DNA of 16,395 bases, from the NCBI GenBank assembly GCA_010671975.1, contig JAAHIA010000054.1, positions 1 to 16,395 on the forward strand, written 5' to 3'. Source of the DNA: Leptolyngbya sp. SIO4C1. Its GTDB lineage: Bacteria > Cyanobacteriota > Cyanobacteriia > Phormidesmidales > Phormidesmidaceae. A program made the position numbers and the translations under genes. Each line of letters begins with the position of its first letter. Within the stretch, counting starts at the first letter, position 1. The notes under the pieces are model-generated. The model was given only the letters and a program-made list of their open reading frames with translations, was not told the origin of the DNA and ran no database searches. Positions 1-6,696 of this stretch are shown here, piece by piece.

Positions 1-745
1 TGTCTAATACTTTTTGCGGAGTCAGATTTCTAGACGTGACAAAGTCCTGCATCCAGTCCTTAACCGAATGAAAGCTGGCTTCGACAAAGCTGAGCTGAGC
101 CTCGGTGCGATCGCCCGGCACTTCTGATTTGAGGCGTTTGAAAGCCGGGTTATTCTCTAAATCCTGAGGCTGCAGCCGGCTGATAGTGCTGCCGGCCTGC
201 TTGATAAAGTTAGGCCCGAGCGGTACAAGTCCGTCAAAGCTGACCAAGGCGGCCATTCTGACCAAAGATTCGCCGCTGTAGTCACCTAGCGCTTTGACGA
301 AGTCGCCAATGCTGTCGCCCGGAATGCCGTTGATGCTGCAGAAAGCGACAATCTCAGCGACTAGCTTCATACAGAGGTCAATAGTTTGGACCTTTTCTGG
401 TTTGGGCGTGAGGCGATTGAGCAGTCCTAAAAACGGCACGTTCTCCGTCACTTTACCTGCGAGTGCAGCGGTGCCTAAGGTGCTGCCGGTGCTGTCAATA
501 GTTTGATAGAGCCAAAGCGCTCGCTGATAGCCCTGCGATTTATCGTTATACAGCTGAATGGCGCGAGCGCCAATTTGCTTGACCAGCGCATCGTCAGTTT
601 CTAGGGTGACTTTGCGAATGGTATTTTCAAAACCGACGAGATTTTCCCATTCGCCTGGGAGAATGGCATCGAGCGATCGCAAAGCAAATACCGTCAGATT
701 GCGGGTAGGTAGGCCATCTACTAGCTGATAAATGGGCTGACTCAT
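1..745 (-). CDS. conserved hypothetical protein, 3' end cut by window edge
   Basis: An open frame runs from an ATG at 745 down to the window edge with no stop, giving 248 visible residues. The protein begins MSQPIYQLVDGLPTRNLTVF. A good Shine-Dalgarno sequence, AGGAG on the minus strand (753-757), sits 7 nt before the ATG and fixes the start. The sequence looks soluble, with no signal peptide and no clear membrane helix. It is rich in short hydrophobic helical segments with conserved-looking Gly and Trp positions (GEWENLVGFE near residue 32). I do not recognise a named family, and the composition is like the neighbouring genes. It lies 96 bp downstream of the lipoprotein gene on the same strand, so the two may be co-transcribed. 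The good RBS and long open frame make it a real gene; the function is unknown. Confidence 0.8.
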   Translation of the reverse strand, partial: MSQPIYQLVDGLPTRNLTVFALRSLDAILPGEWENLVGFENTIRKVTLETDDALVKQIGARAIQLYNDKSQGYQRALWLYQTIDSTGSTLGTAALAGKVTENVPFLGLLNRLTPKPEKVQTIDLCMKLVAEIVAFCSINGIPGDSIGDFVKALGDYSGESLVRMAALVSFDGLVPLGPNFIKQAGSTISRLQPQDLENNPAFKRLKSEVPGDRTEAQLSFVEASFHSVKDWMQDFVTSRNLTPQKVLD

Positions 746-841
746 GCGAGGTCTCCTGGCGCTGTCCCTAAGTTGTCCTTAATAAAAGTGCAGAAATAAA
801 AGCGCAGATGAGTGGCTAGCGTCTACTGCTGAGCTAACCGG

Positions 842-1375
842 CTATTGCGCAGCTAGCTGGGCTAATCCTGCAAGGTCAAATTTTTTTAGCCAGGCTTCTC
901 GCTCTGCTGGCGTGAATCGCTCGCTTCTAGAAAGGACTTTGACTTGAATTCGATCGTTGAGCAATACGCCGGTCCCGGTGCTGCCGATTTCAATGGCGGG
1001 ATACCCTTGAATTTGTTGCAGGCTTGACTGATATTTAGTCGCAGCGGTTGGGTTATTAATCGTATCTGAGACCGAAAGGATAGCCAGATCGGCGCCGTTT
1101 TGCTTTAGCTTAGCAGCGGCAAAGCCCGCCTTCTCTTGCGTATAAACGCGCTCATAGCCTTCACCTGGCTCAGGAAAAAACGGGTTAAACTGGCTGCCTG
1201 GTAGAACAGCTGCTGTTTGAGCCGCCGTCGGTGTAGCTGGTTCTATGGCTGATTCTACTTCGGTCCACTGAGACTGCGGCTGAGAAGCCCTCATCTGAGT
1301 GAGCTGACAGCCGCCTATGGCTAGCAGCGCAATCAGCCCAACAACTGCAGCAGCCTGAAAAATTTTGCGAAACAT
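842..1375 (-). CDS. small predicted lipoprotein, function unknown
   Basis: This 177-residue protein starts with a short charged n-region (MFRK), a hydrophobic stretch (residues 7-20) and a lipobox ending IGGC, with Cys23 as the likely acylated residue. That predicts an envelope lipoprotein. A Pro/Ala/Thr/Gln-rich linker (about residues 30-62) leads to a compact C-terminal domain from FNPFFPEPGEGYERVY (about 63-78) to the end. The domain includes an IGSTGTGVLL segment and a final helix, AEREAWLKKFDLAGL. Cyanobacteria have many small lipoproteins of this kind, but I cannot name a family. The ATG at 1375 follows a weak AAGG. Its promoter region is shared with the divergent gene at 1568, and the partial hypothetical lies downstream. 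The lipoprotein call is fairly secure; the function is not known. Confidence 0.8.
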   Translation of the reverse strand: MFRKIFQAAAVVGLIALLAIGGCQLTQMRASQPQSQWTEVESAIEPATPTAAQTAAVLPGSQFNPFFPEPGEGYERVYTQEKAGFAAAKLKQNGADLAILSVSDTINNPTAATKYQSSLQQIQGYPAIEIGSTGTGVLLNDRIQVKVLSRSERFTPAEREAWLKKFDLAGLAQLAAQ

Positions 1376-1567
1376 GCCTTAATTCACGCTCTAAACCACT
1401 CTGCGCCTTCACTCTACCGCCATGCAGAAAGCTGATTGAGTTTATTCAGTATTTCTACACATATGATCGGCGCTCGCCGGAAAATCCTGAGAGAAACTGT
1501 AATTTTTACCGCACCTCGGCGCATAATATTGTGTGCAAATGACGATGCTATCAATCGGCGAGCGAGT
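1376..1567. promoter_or_regulatory. divergent intergenic region between lipoprotein and 84-residue gene
   Basis: These 192 bp lie between two divergently transcribed genes and must carry both promoters. On the plus strand a good -10 hexamer, TAATAT, lies at 1524-1529, about 40 bp before the ATG at 1568; no convincing -35 stands at the usual distance. The plus-strand frame of the 84-residue gene stays open upstream to 1436, but that extension (a basic, Cys/Arg-containing stretch) does not look like conserved protein. I therefore treat it as leader. Nothing else stands out. Confidence 0.35.
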
Positions 1568-1822
1568 ATGCCCAGAACACCAAGCGAGTTCATTATTCAC
1601 ATGCTCTTTGACGGAGGGCACCACGAACAGGTGCGCTTCTCCACAATCCAGGATTTTCAAAAGTGGTACAGCGGCGAGCTGATGCCCAAATCAACTTCCG
1701 ATGATTTTATTAAAGTACCGCTGCCAGATATTAACCCAGGGGAATACATGGTCATTCGCCCTTCGCGGCTCGTAGCGCTGCGGGTTGAGCCGGTCTTTAG
1801 CTCTAGCGTTGAACGGTTTTGA
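1568..1822 (+). CDS. conserved small hypothetical protein (84 aa)
   Basis: I chose the ATG at 1568, giving an 84-residue protein that begins MPRTPSEFIIHMLFDGG. The open frame extends 44 codons further upstream, but that part is compositionally different and looks non-coding. The protein is soluble and compact, with a hydrophobic opening strand (FIIHMLF), a GGHHEQVRF segment, FQKWYSGE, a PGEYMVIRPSRLVALRVEP core and the tail FSSSVERF. The even spacing of hydrophobic strands suggests a small beta-rich domain. It resembles short conserved cyanobacterial proteins I have seen, but I cannot attach a family name. Its TGA stop (1820-1822) touches or overlaps the start of the lytic transglycosylase gene, so the two are almost certainly one transcript with coupled translation. 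Confidence 0.7.
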   Translation: MPRTPSEFIIHMLFDGGHHEQVRFSTIQDFQKWYSGELMPKSTSDDFIKVPLPDINPGEYMVIRPSRLVALRVEPVFSSSVERF

Positions 1823-1830
1823 ACACCCTG

Positions 1831-3015
1831 ATGAACCGACAGCTGAGCTCAGCTGGTCTCGCTTTCTTAAGCGGGCTTGCAATCGCGATCGCGCCTGTTG
1901 CAGCAGCGCCTAGCTTGCCAGAAGAAGCTATCTTAGCGCCGGTAGATTGTCCGCTAGTGTCATCGGGCAGCCAGCGCTTAGCCTATGACGAGCTGCTGCT
2001 GAGCGATCGTCAGGCGCTGCTGCAGGCGGTTGACTACAGCCTGGCTTACTTAGACACGCCCGCTGCTCTGGCGGCCTATCGCGACTATCCGGTGCCGGGT
2101 ATTACCCGCGATCGCGTGCGGCAAAGCCTGGTTCGGTTTCGTCAGCTGGTGGCTACAAGCCCAACCGCTGAGGCTTTACAGCAGGCAGTTCTGCAAGATT
2201 TCGAATTTTATCGCTCTGTGGGACAAGACGGCGAGGGCAGCGTTGCCTTTACCGGCTACTTTGAGCCTACCTACGGAGCCAGCCGGGTTCCAACGGCAGA
2301 GTATCGCTATCCGCTCTATCGCCGTCCCGCCGATTTAGACAGCTGGTCTACGCCTCATCCAACTCGGCTAGCGCTAGAAGGTGCAGACGGGCTGCAGAGC
2401 AGTCGTGGCGCGCTACAGGGACTAGAGCTGGTTTGGCTAAAAGACCGGCTTGAGGCTTTTTTAGTGCAGGTGCAGGGGTCGGCGCGGCTGCAGCTCACGG
2501 ACGGGACGCTGCTGACGGTGGGCTACGCCGGTCGCACAGACTATCCTTATACCAGCATTGGTCGCGCCCTGATTGACGATGGCATCATCGCTGAAGAAGA
2601 CCTATCGCTGCCCGTTCTGATTGATTATTTTCGGCAGCAGCCAGAGCAGCTAACCGTCTATCTACCGCGCAACAATCGGTTTGTCTTCTTTAAGGAAACA
2701 GACGGTGCTCCTGCTACCGGCAGCTTGAGTCTGCCTGTGACGGCCGGACGCTCTATTGCCACCGATAAAAGCCTGATGCCGCCCGGCGCGCTGGCTCTAA
2801 TTTCGCTACCGCTGCCGCAGCTGACGGCCACCGGCAACTGGACACCAACGCCAACCAGCCGATTTGTGCTCGATCAGGATACGGGCGGCGCCATTCGCGG
2901 ACCGGGACGAGTCGATTTGTTTGTTGGCACTGGTACTGAAGCCGGGGCGCAGGCCGGGCTAATCAATCACACGGGCCAGCTTTACTATTTATTGCTGAAA
3001 GATGAGCCTGAGTGA
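1831..3015 (+). CDS. mltA: MltA-type lytic transglycosylase with C-terminal 3D domain
   Basis: Lytic transglycosylases of this family cleave the MurNAc-GlcNAc bond of peptidoglycan, forming 1,6-anhydro-MurNAc ends, outside the cytoplasmic membrane. A signal peptide covers about residues 1-26 (ending PVAAA). The MltA domain is clear from FTGYFEP, the LVQVQGSARL segment and VGYAGRTDYPYTSIGRALI. The C-terminal 3D domain holds DQDTGGAI and GRVDLFVG (about residues 348-366); by comparison with E. coli MltA, where Asp308 is catalytic, the Asp of RVDLF (about D362) is the likely catalytic residue. Unlike the E. coli lipoprotein, no Cys follows the signal peptide, so it is probably soluble or held by its N-terminus. 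I chose the ATG at 1831 (394 aa). A TTG at 1819 overlapping the upstream stop would add four residues, and neither start has a good RBS. Confidence 0.92.
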   Translation: MNRQLSSAGLAFLSGLAIAIAPVAAAPSLPEEAILAPVDCPLVSSGSQRLAYDELLLSDRQALLQAVDYSLAYLDTPAALAAYRDYPVPGITRDRVRQSLVRFRQLVATSPTAEALQQAVLQDFEFYRSVGQDGEGSVAFTGYFEPTYGASRVPTAEYRYPLYRRPADLDSWSTPHPTRLALEGADGLQSSRGALQGLELVWLKDRLEAFLVQVQGSARLQLTDGTLLTVGYAGRTDYPYTSIGRALIDDGIIAEEDLSLPVLIDYFRQQPEQLTVYLPRNNRFVFFKETDGAPATGSLSLPVTAGRSIATDKSLMPPGALALISLPLPQLTATGNWTPTPTSRFVLDQDTGGAIRGPGRVDLFVGTGTEAGAQAGLINHTGQLYYLLLKDEPE

Positions 3016-3029
3016 GGGTTAGAGCCCTC
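3014..3029. terminator. short stem-loop between convergent mltA and anti-sigma genes
   Basis: A 5-bp stem GAGGG/CCCTC with a 6-nt loop sits exactly in the 13-bp gap between two convergent genes and overlaps both stop codons. No U-run follows on either strand, so termination by this element alone is doubtful. Confidence 0.25.
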
Positions 3030-3862
3030 TACAGATCAGTTAATAAGATAGGGCTGCCCTGATGTGCTTGGGGTGCGTCGGCCGATTCTACAGTGATACC
3101 AATGGCGGCTACCTGCGCTAGCGTCTGATAAGCCTCCGGCAGTACTAAACTTTCTGTCACATTGCCCTGTGCGTTGGTATTGAACGTTTCGGTCAAAATG
3201 GCGCCCTTGCTGTCGGCAGTAAACGGCGCATCGGGCGCGAGAATGGTCCACAGCACATAGACCTGCTCCGGCGGTAGGGGCGGCAGCCCAGCTACCGTCA
3301 GCTCTCCTTCTAGCTCAGCCGGATTGAGCTCTATCTGAGCGGCGGCTGTGAGATCTGCTTCTACTGGCTGCAGCGCATAGTCTAGCGACTCGGAGGCCGG
3401 GGTCTCTGTCGCTATCTCCGTAGGCGCTGTCTCTTTAGCTAGGCGCAACCGGTAGTTATCGATGCCCAGCCAGGCAATTGCGATCGCGGCGGCCAGACCA
3501 AAGGCTAGCTGCCAAGCGGGCAGGCGACGCGCCCAAGAAGCAGGTTCTGCCTCTTGCTGAGACGGCAGAGCTTCTGTCTGCTGAGACGGCAAAGCCTCTG
3601 TTTGCTGAGACGGCAGAGCCTCTGTTTGCTGAGACGGCAGAGCCTCTGTGGCAGCGAGAATAGCCATTCGCAGCTGCGGAGGTGGTTTGACCTCAGGGGT
3701 AGCATAGGCAGCCTCTAACGTTGCCTGGAGCTGATCGATTCTCTCCTGGAGCGTTGGATCTGCGGCTAGATATTGCTCTAACAGTGCTGCTTCTTCTTGG
3801 CTAAGCGTGTTGAGCACATAGCCTGCTAGAAGAAGATCGAGCGAAGGGGTTGAATCTGTCAT
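3029..3862 (-). CDS. membrane anti-sigma factor, RskA family
   Basis: This 277-residue protein is predicted to hold the ECF sigma factor encoded just upstream inactive at the membrane. The N-terminal cytoplasmic part (1-60: LLLAGYVLNTLSQEEAALLE, then AADP) matches the anti-sigma helical domain of RskA-type proteins and has no Cys/His zinc motif. Residues 73-104 form a linker made of four copies of TEALPSQQ. One membrane helix follows (about 117-133, LAFGLAAAIAIAWLGI). The extracytoplasmic domain (about 150-277) has the RskA signature, including LPPEQVYVLWTILAP and AAIGITVESADAPQAHQGSP. The start is supported by AGGGAGG (3871-3877 on the forward map) 8 nt before the ATG. The gene lies 4 bp after the sigma gene, so translation is likely coupled. 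Release would be expected through regulated proteolysis, as in known RskA systems; that part is inference. Confidence 0.88.
   Translation of the reverse strand: MTDSTPSLDLLLAGYVLNTLSQEEAALLEQYLAADPTLQERIDQLQATLEAAYATPEVKPPPQLRMAILAATEALPSQQTEALPSQQTEALPSQQTEALPSQQEAEPASWARRLPAWQLAFGLAAAIAIAWLGIDNYRLRLAKETAPTEIATETPASESLDYALQPVEADLTAAAQIELNPAELEGELTVAGLPPLPPEQVYVLWTILAPDAPFTADSKGAILTETFNTNAQGNVTESLVLPEAYQTLAQVAAIGITVESADAPQAHQGSPILLTDL
3554..3649 (-). repeat. four tandem 24-bp repeats inside the anti-sigma gene
   Basis: Four head-to-tail units occupy 3554-3577, 3578-3601, 3602-3625 and 3626-3649. The last two are identical; the first two differ by one or two bases. Read on the coding strand, each unit encodes TEALPSQQ, and the array stays in frame. 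It lies between the sigma-binding domain and the membrane helix. The near-identity at DNA level points to recent slippage or unequal recombination, so copy number may vary between strains. Confidence 0.95.
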
Positions 3863-3866
3863 TGCA

Positions 3867-4436
3867 TCAGCCTCCCTGCTCTGTAAGCATCTGATGCAGC
3901 CGAATCAGCGCCTGCCGCGCGCGAGACTTCACTGTGCCTAAGGGAATTCCCAGTCGCTCAGCCATCTCAGTTTGGCTGAGGCCTTCATAGTAGGCCATCT
4001 GTAAAATCTGCTGATGATTTGTCGAAAGCCTCATTAGGGCTGCTTTTACAGCCTGCGACTGCTCATGCTGCGTGACCTGCTCTAGCGGCAGACTAGCAGT
4101 CACAGGCTGCGGATCTAAGCGCCGCATGGCGTTGCGGGCTGCCTGACGCGATCGCAGCCGATCGGCGGCTCGCGATCGCGTCAAAATAGCGAGAAATGTT
4201 CTTAACGAACCTCGGTGCGGATCGTAAGTCCGAGAGCGAACCAGTGTTAGAAAAACATCCTGTGTAAGATCTTCGGCTTCTTGGAGATTGCCTAGCATCT
4301 TCAAGGCAATACCATAGACTAAACCAGCATGTCGATTGTAAATCACGCCTAGCAGTTCAGGCTGCCCTTGCCTCAAGGCTAAGTAAAGCTCTGGGTCGGA
4401 GCAAGCAGACCAGCCATGAGAAGGATCGAGCGACAT
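3867..4436 (-). CDS. ECF-type RNA polymerase sigma factor
   Basis: This 189-residue sigma-70 family protein has only regions 2 and 4, as in the extracytoplasmic function group. Region 2 (about residues 33-100) shows YNRHAGLVYGIALKMLG, the core-binding DLTQDVF and RTFLAILTRSRAADRLR. Region 4 (about 130-183) carries the helix-turn-helix LSQTEMAERLGIPLGTVKSR that reads the -35 element. It would direct RNA polymerase to a small regulon when released from the RskA-like protein encoded 4 bp downstream. The ATG at 4436 has no obvious RBS. The gene is divergent from the CHRD/PEP-CTERM gene across a 276-bp region, making that gene and the sigma operon itself likely targets. The pairing with RskA suggests the sigma-K-like ECF class, but I cannot assign a subgroup. 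Confidence 0.93.
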   Translation of the reverse strand: MSLDPSHGWSACSDPELYLALRQGQPELLGVIYNRHAGLVYGIALKMLGNLQEAEDLTQDVFLTLVRSRTYDPHRGSLRTFLAILTRSRAADRLRSRQAARNAMRRLDPQPVTASLPLEQVTQHEQSQAVKAALMRLSTNHQQILQMAYYEGLSQTEMAERLGIPLGTVKSRARQALIRLHQMLTEQGG

Positions 4437-4712
4437 TTCAGGTAAAAAACAGAGCGGATTTGATCGTAGAGACTGAGCTGCAAGGTTGTCTTCTGCCTAT
4501 AGAGATGATTGCGCAGTTTTGGCAGAATGAATTGAACATTTTTCAAGATAAAACATCTCTAAACTTCATTTAGCTGAGATGAAGCTAGATAAAAAATCCG
4601 TAAATCTGCGCATTTATTCGCTGAGCAATCAATCCAATCGCGGCCGGTTGACGTACTGAGGCAGGAAGCCTTTCTCGGTTTCCCAGTGTTCTTACTGGAA
4701 TAACCATCCATC
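4437..4712. promoter_or_regulatory. divergent control region of the sigma operon and the CHRD gene
   Basis: These 276 bp are AT-richer than the genes and separate the sigma gene from the CHRD gene. On the plus strand GAAC (4534-4537) is followed 16 bp later by CATC (4554-4557), roughly the spacing of ECF promoters (GAAC-type -35, CGTC-type -10). The -10 match is imperfect, so this is only a candidate. A small inverted repeat, CTTCAT / ATGAAG with a 9-nt spacer, lies at 4564-4584 and could be an operator. I see no matching ECF promoter on the minus strand. Confidence 0.3.
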
Positions 4713-5639
4713 ATGACCAACTTTATGAACCCTCAAAAAATTATCTGGGGCATGGCTGCAATGACCGCTGCGGCCCTTGCTCCGGTTCCTGCTTTAGCAG
4801 CGACGATGTATACCGCCGATCTGGATACGCTGAATGCCGACTTTGGCTCCACTGCCTCTGGCTTTGCTACGCTGACGCTCGATCAGCCCAGCGAATTTAT
4901 TCGCACCATCCGGGTGCAGATGACCGTAACTGGCTTAGAAGACACGACCTCATTTGGCGGTGTTCACGTGGCGCATATTCACGGTCAGTTTGCAGGCAAC
5001 GCCACGCGACCGCTGTTTGATCAGGGCAATGGTCCTTTCTTCGAGGGTACAGGCGGGACTCCGGTTGATTCTGTTGTTCCTACGCTCGCCAATGATGATG
5101 TTGATGGCGATGGCTACCTCAACTTTATTGAGGGACGGCCTGCCTATGGTCCGGTGGTGCTAAATCTGTCCTCTGAGCAACAGCCGGCTCCGCCGGCTGG
5201 CGTTCCTCCGCTGACTCAGTTCTTGACCCGTGTCGGCGCTGGTGAAATCAATCCGGCAGAGTTATTTCCTTCAGGCACCGAGTTAAATTTGGACACCACC
5301 TACACCTTCGATCTCAGCGATCCCGACCAGGCTCGTCAGTTTAACAATATTGGCCCGCTCGAAAAGCGAGAAATTGTGGCTCACGGTTTGACCGTTCCTG
5401 CCGCAATCTCTGATCCCATTGACGCAGTGGTTGCTGCTAATGGCGGCGGTGCTCCTACGGGCGTTCCGCTCGGCGATGGCAGAGTTTTCCGAATTACTGC
5501 GCCGGTGGCAGCCGGTACGATTCGTTTAGTAGAAGACAACAACGGCGAGTCAGTACCTGAGCCAGTTTCAATGTCATTGCTGAGTGCGTCTGTCCTAGCC
5601 GCAGCTCTAGGCATCACTCGCCGCCGTCAGACGGCTTAG
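4713..5639 (+). CDS. secreted CHRD-domain protein with EF-hand-like loop and PEP-CTERM anchor
   Basis: This 308-residue exported protein has a signal peptide (about residues 1-30, ending PALAA) and a CHRD domain. The domain is recognised by HVAHIHG (85-91) and the later REIVAHGLTVP (219-229). CHRD was first described in chordin and is found in bacterial secreted proteins; its bacterial role is not established. Inserted in the domain is DDVDGDGYLNFIE, in which residues 129-140 fit the 12-residue EF-hand Ca-binding loop (D1, D3, D5, G6, N9, E12). The C-terminus is a PEP-CTERM signal: VPEP (281-284), a hydrophobic stretch, then RRRQ, expected to be processed by an exosortase. The ATG at 4713 has only a weak RBS; a second ATG at 4725 is possible. 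Its divergence from the ECF sigma/anti-sigma pair suggests control by that sigma. Confidence 0.9.
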   Translation: MTNFMNPQKIIWGMAAMTAAALAPVPALAATMYTADLDTLNADFGSTASGFATLTLDQPSEFIRTIRVQMTVTGLEDTTSFGGVHVAHIHGQFAGNATRPLFDQGNGPFFEGTGGTPVDSVVPTLANDDVDGDGYLNFIEGRPAYGPVVLNLSSEQQPAPPAGVPPLTQFLTRVGAGEINPAELFPSGTELNLDTTYTFDLSDPDQARQFNNIGPLEKREIVAHGLTVPAAISDPIDAVVAANGGGAPTGVPLGDGRVFRITAPVAAGTIRLVEDNNGESVPEPVSMSLLSASVLAAALGITRRRQTA

Positions 5640-5643
5640 AGAG

Positions 5644-5683
5644 CTGGCCTAGCAGACTGTCGAAGTTGGACTGCCAGATTTTT
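5644..5683 (+). terminator. weak stem-loop after the CHRD gene
   Basis: CTGGC (5644-5648) can pair with GCCAG (5673-5677), and ATTTTT follows. The loop is long (24 nt) and the stem short, so this is only a possible terminator in the 67-bp gap between convergent genes. Confidence 0.25.
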
Positions 5684-5706
5684 GGATCAGGCAGACACAG
5701 CGGTAC

Positions 5707-6603
5707 TCATCGAGTAAAAAGCAGACAGATACCCGCCAAGGCGACGGCGGCACCCAGCAGCGATCGCAGCGTCACTCGCTCACCCAGCAGCAGCGTCATC
5801 GGTAACACAAACAGGGGGCTTGTTGCTAGTAGCGACTGGGCAATACCGGTTGGGGCAAACTTTAGCGCTGTCTGCTGTAGCCAGATGGCTAGATAGGTGC
5901 CAAAAAACGCTGCGATCGCGACTCCTGCCAGCAGATGTTTTGACTTTAGCGGCGCCAGCCCCTGCCGCATTCGAGGTCGCAGCAGCAGCAGCAGCATAGC
6001 CAGCAGCCCAGCCAGCAGCCGCAGCAGTGAGCTCCAGAGCGGAGCAACTGAGGTGTCAGCTAAAGCGGCGCGAGAGAGCACTGCGCCAACCGACTGCCCC
6101 AGCGCCGCTAGCAGCCCAAAACCGATGCCGCGACCGAAGCGAGCAGCCGGATAGCGCACTGCTGGTACCCGTTCGCTCACCACCCAGGCCACGCCTGCTA
6201 GCGTCAGCCCAATGCCTAGCCAGGCAAGCCCTGACAGCCGTTCCTGCAGCGCAACTATCGCAATCACAGCCGCCAGCGGCGGGGCCAGCATTTCCATCAG
6301 CAGCGCCCGGCGAGGGCCTAAGTTATTGACGGTAGCGAAGTAGGCGGTGTCGCCAAAGCCAATGCCAATCGCACCGCTTAGCAGCAGCAGCCCAGTCGCC
6401 GGTCGAGGCAGCTCAGCCAGGAGCTGCTGACGCAGAATCAGCGTGATCGCGATCAGCGCAACTGCAATCACGCCCTTCACCAGATTCAGAATCAGCGGTG
6501 AGAGCCGCTGCCCTAGTCGGCCAAATAGTAGGGTTGCAAACGCCCATAGCGCCGCCGCACCCAGCGCTGCAATTTCGCCCCTGAAGGCTGAAAGATCGAT
6601 CAC
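5707..6603 (-). CDS. EamA/DMT-family transporter permease
   Basis: This 298-residue, highly hydrophobic protein appears to have ten membrane helices arranged as two EamA-type repeats (about residues 8-140 and 155-295). The second repeat begins GFGLLAALGQSVGAVLSR, and the end is the typical LLGERVTLRSLLGAAVALAG of this superfamily. DMT permeases move small metabolites such as amino acids or nucleosides, usually as exporters; the substrate cannot be read from sequence. The start is GTG at 6603, supported by GAGGA on the minus strand six bases upstream, which beats any later ATG. The gene is convergent with the CHRD gene and divergent from the dihydrouridine synthase gene (93-bp gap), so it stands alone in its operon. 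Confidence 0.9.
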   Translation of the reverse strand: MIDLSAFRGEIAALGAAALWAFATLLFGRLGQRLSPLILNLVKGVIAVALIAITLILRQQLLAELPRPATGLLLLSGAIGIGFGDTAYFATVNNLGPRRALLMEMLAPPLAAVIAIVALQERLSGLAWLGIGLTLAGVAWVVSERVPAVRYPAARFGRGIGFGLLAALGQSVGAVLSRAALADTSVAPLWSSLLRLLAGLLAMLLLLLRPRMRQGLAPLKSKHLLAGVAIAAFFGTYLAIWLQQTALKFAPTGIAQSLLATSPLFVLPMTLLLGERVTLRSLLGAAVALAGICLLFTR

Positions 6604-6696
6604 ACCCTGTCCTCACAGCCTAAGATGAAGCTTTAGCAGCTCGTATCATATCAGCGATGCGACTGCTAGCCCTGGTTTTAGCACCTAGCCTTCGTC
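6604..6696. promoter_or_regulatory. divergent promoter region, DMT permease / dus
   Basis: This 93-bp gap holds both promoters. TATCAT at 6644-6649 is a reasonable plus-strand -10 about 48 bp before the dus ATG; no clear -35 is visible. On the minus strand the RBS of the permease is clear, but no promoter is recognised. Confidence 0.25.

Noticed and set aside
1436..1567. 44-codon N-terminal extension of the 84-residue protein
   Set aside because: Its composition is unlike the conserved-looking part, and it covers the only good -10 element of the divergent promoter region.
3554..3649. Short tandem repeats that could be read as a CRISPR-like array
   Set aside because: The units are contiguous with no spacers, are 24 bp and in frame, and encode a protein repeat inside the anti-sigma gene.
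3478..3663. Plus-strand frame with repeated AETAEPLF units
   Set aside because: It is the antisense reading of the anti-sigma repeat; its pattern follows from the 24-bp units and it has no RBS or family features.
3505..3705. Minus-strand frame with repeated RLCRLSKQ units
   Set aside because: It is an alternative frame across the same repeat within the anti-sigma gene, with low-complexity Arg/Leu/Cys content.
5897..6329. Plus-strand Ser/Ala/Arg-rich frames opposite the DMT permease
   Set aside because: They are antisense to a clear multi-helix transporter, and the composition is the expected mirror of Leu/Ala-rich codons.
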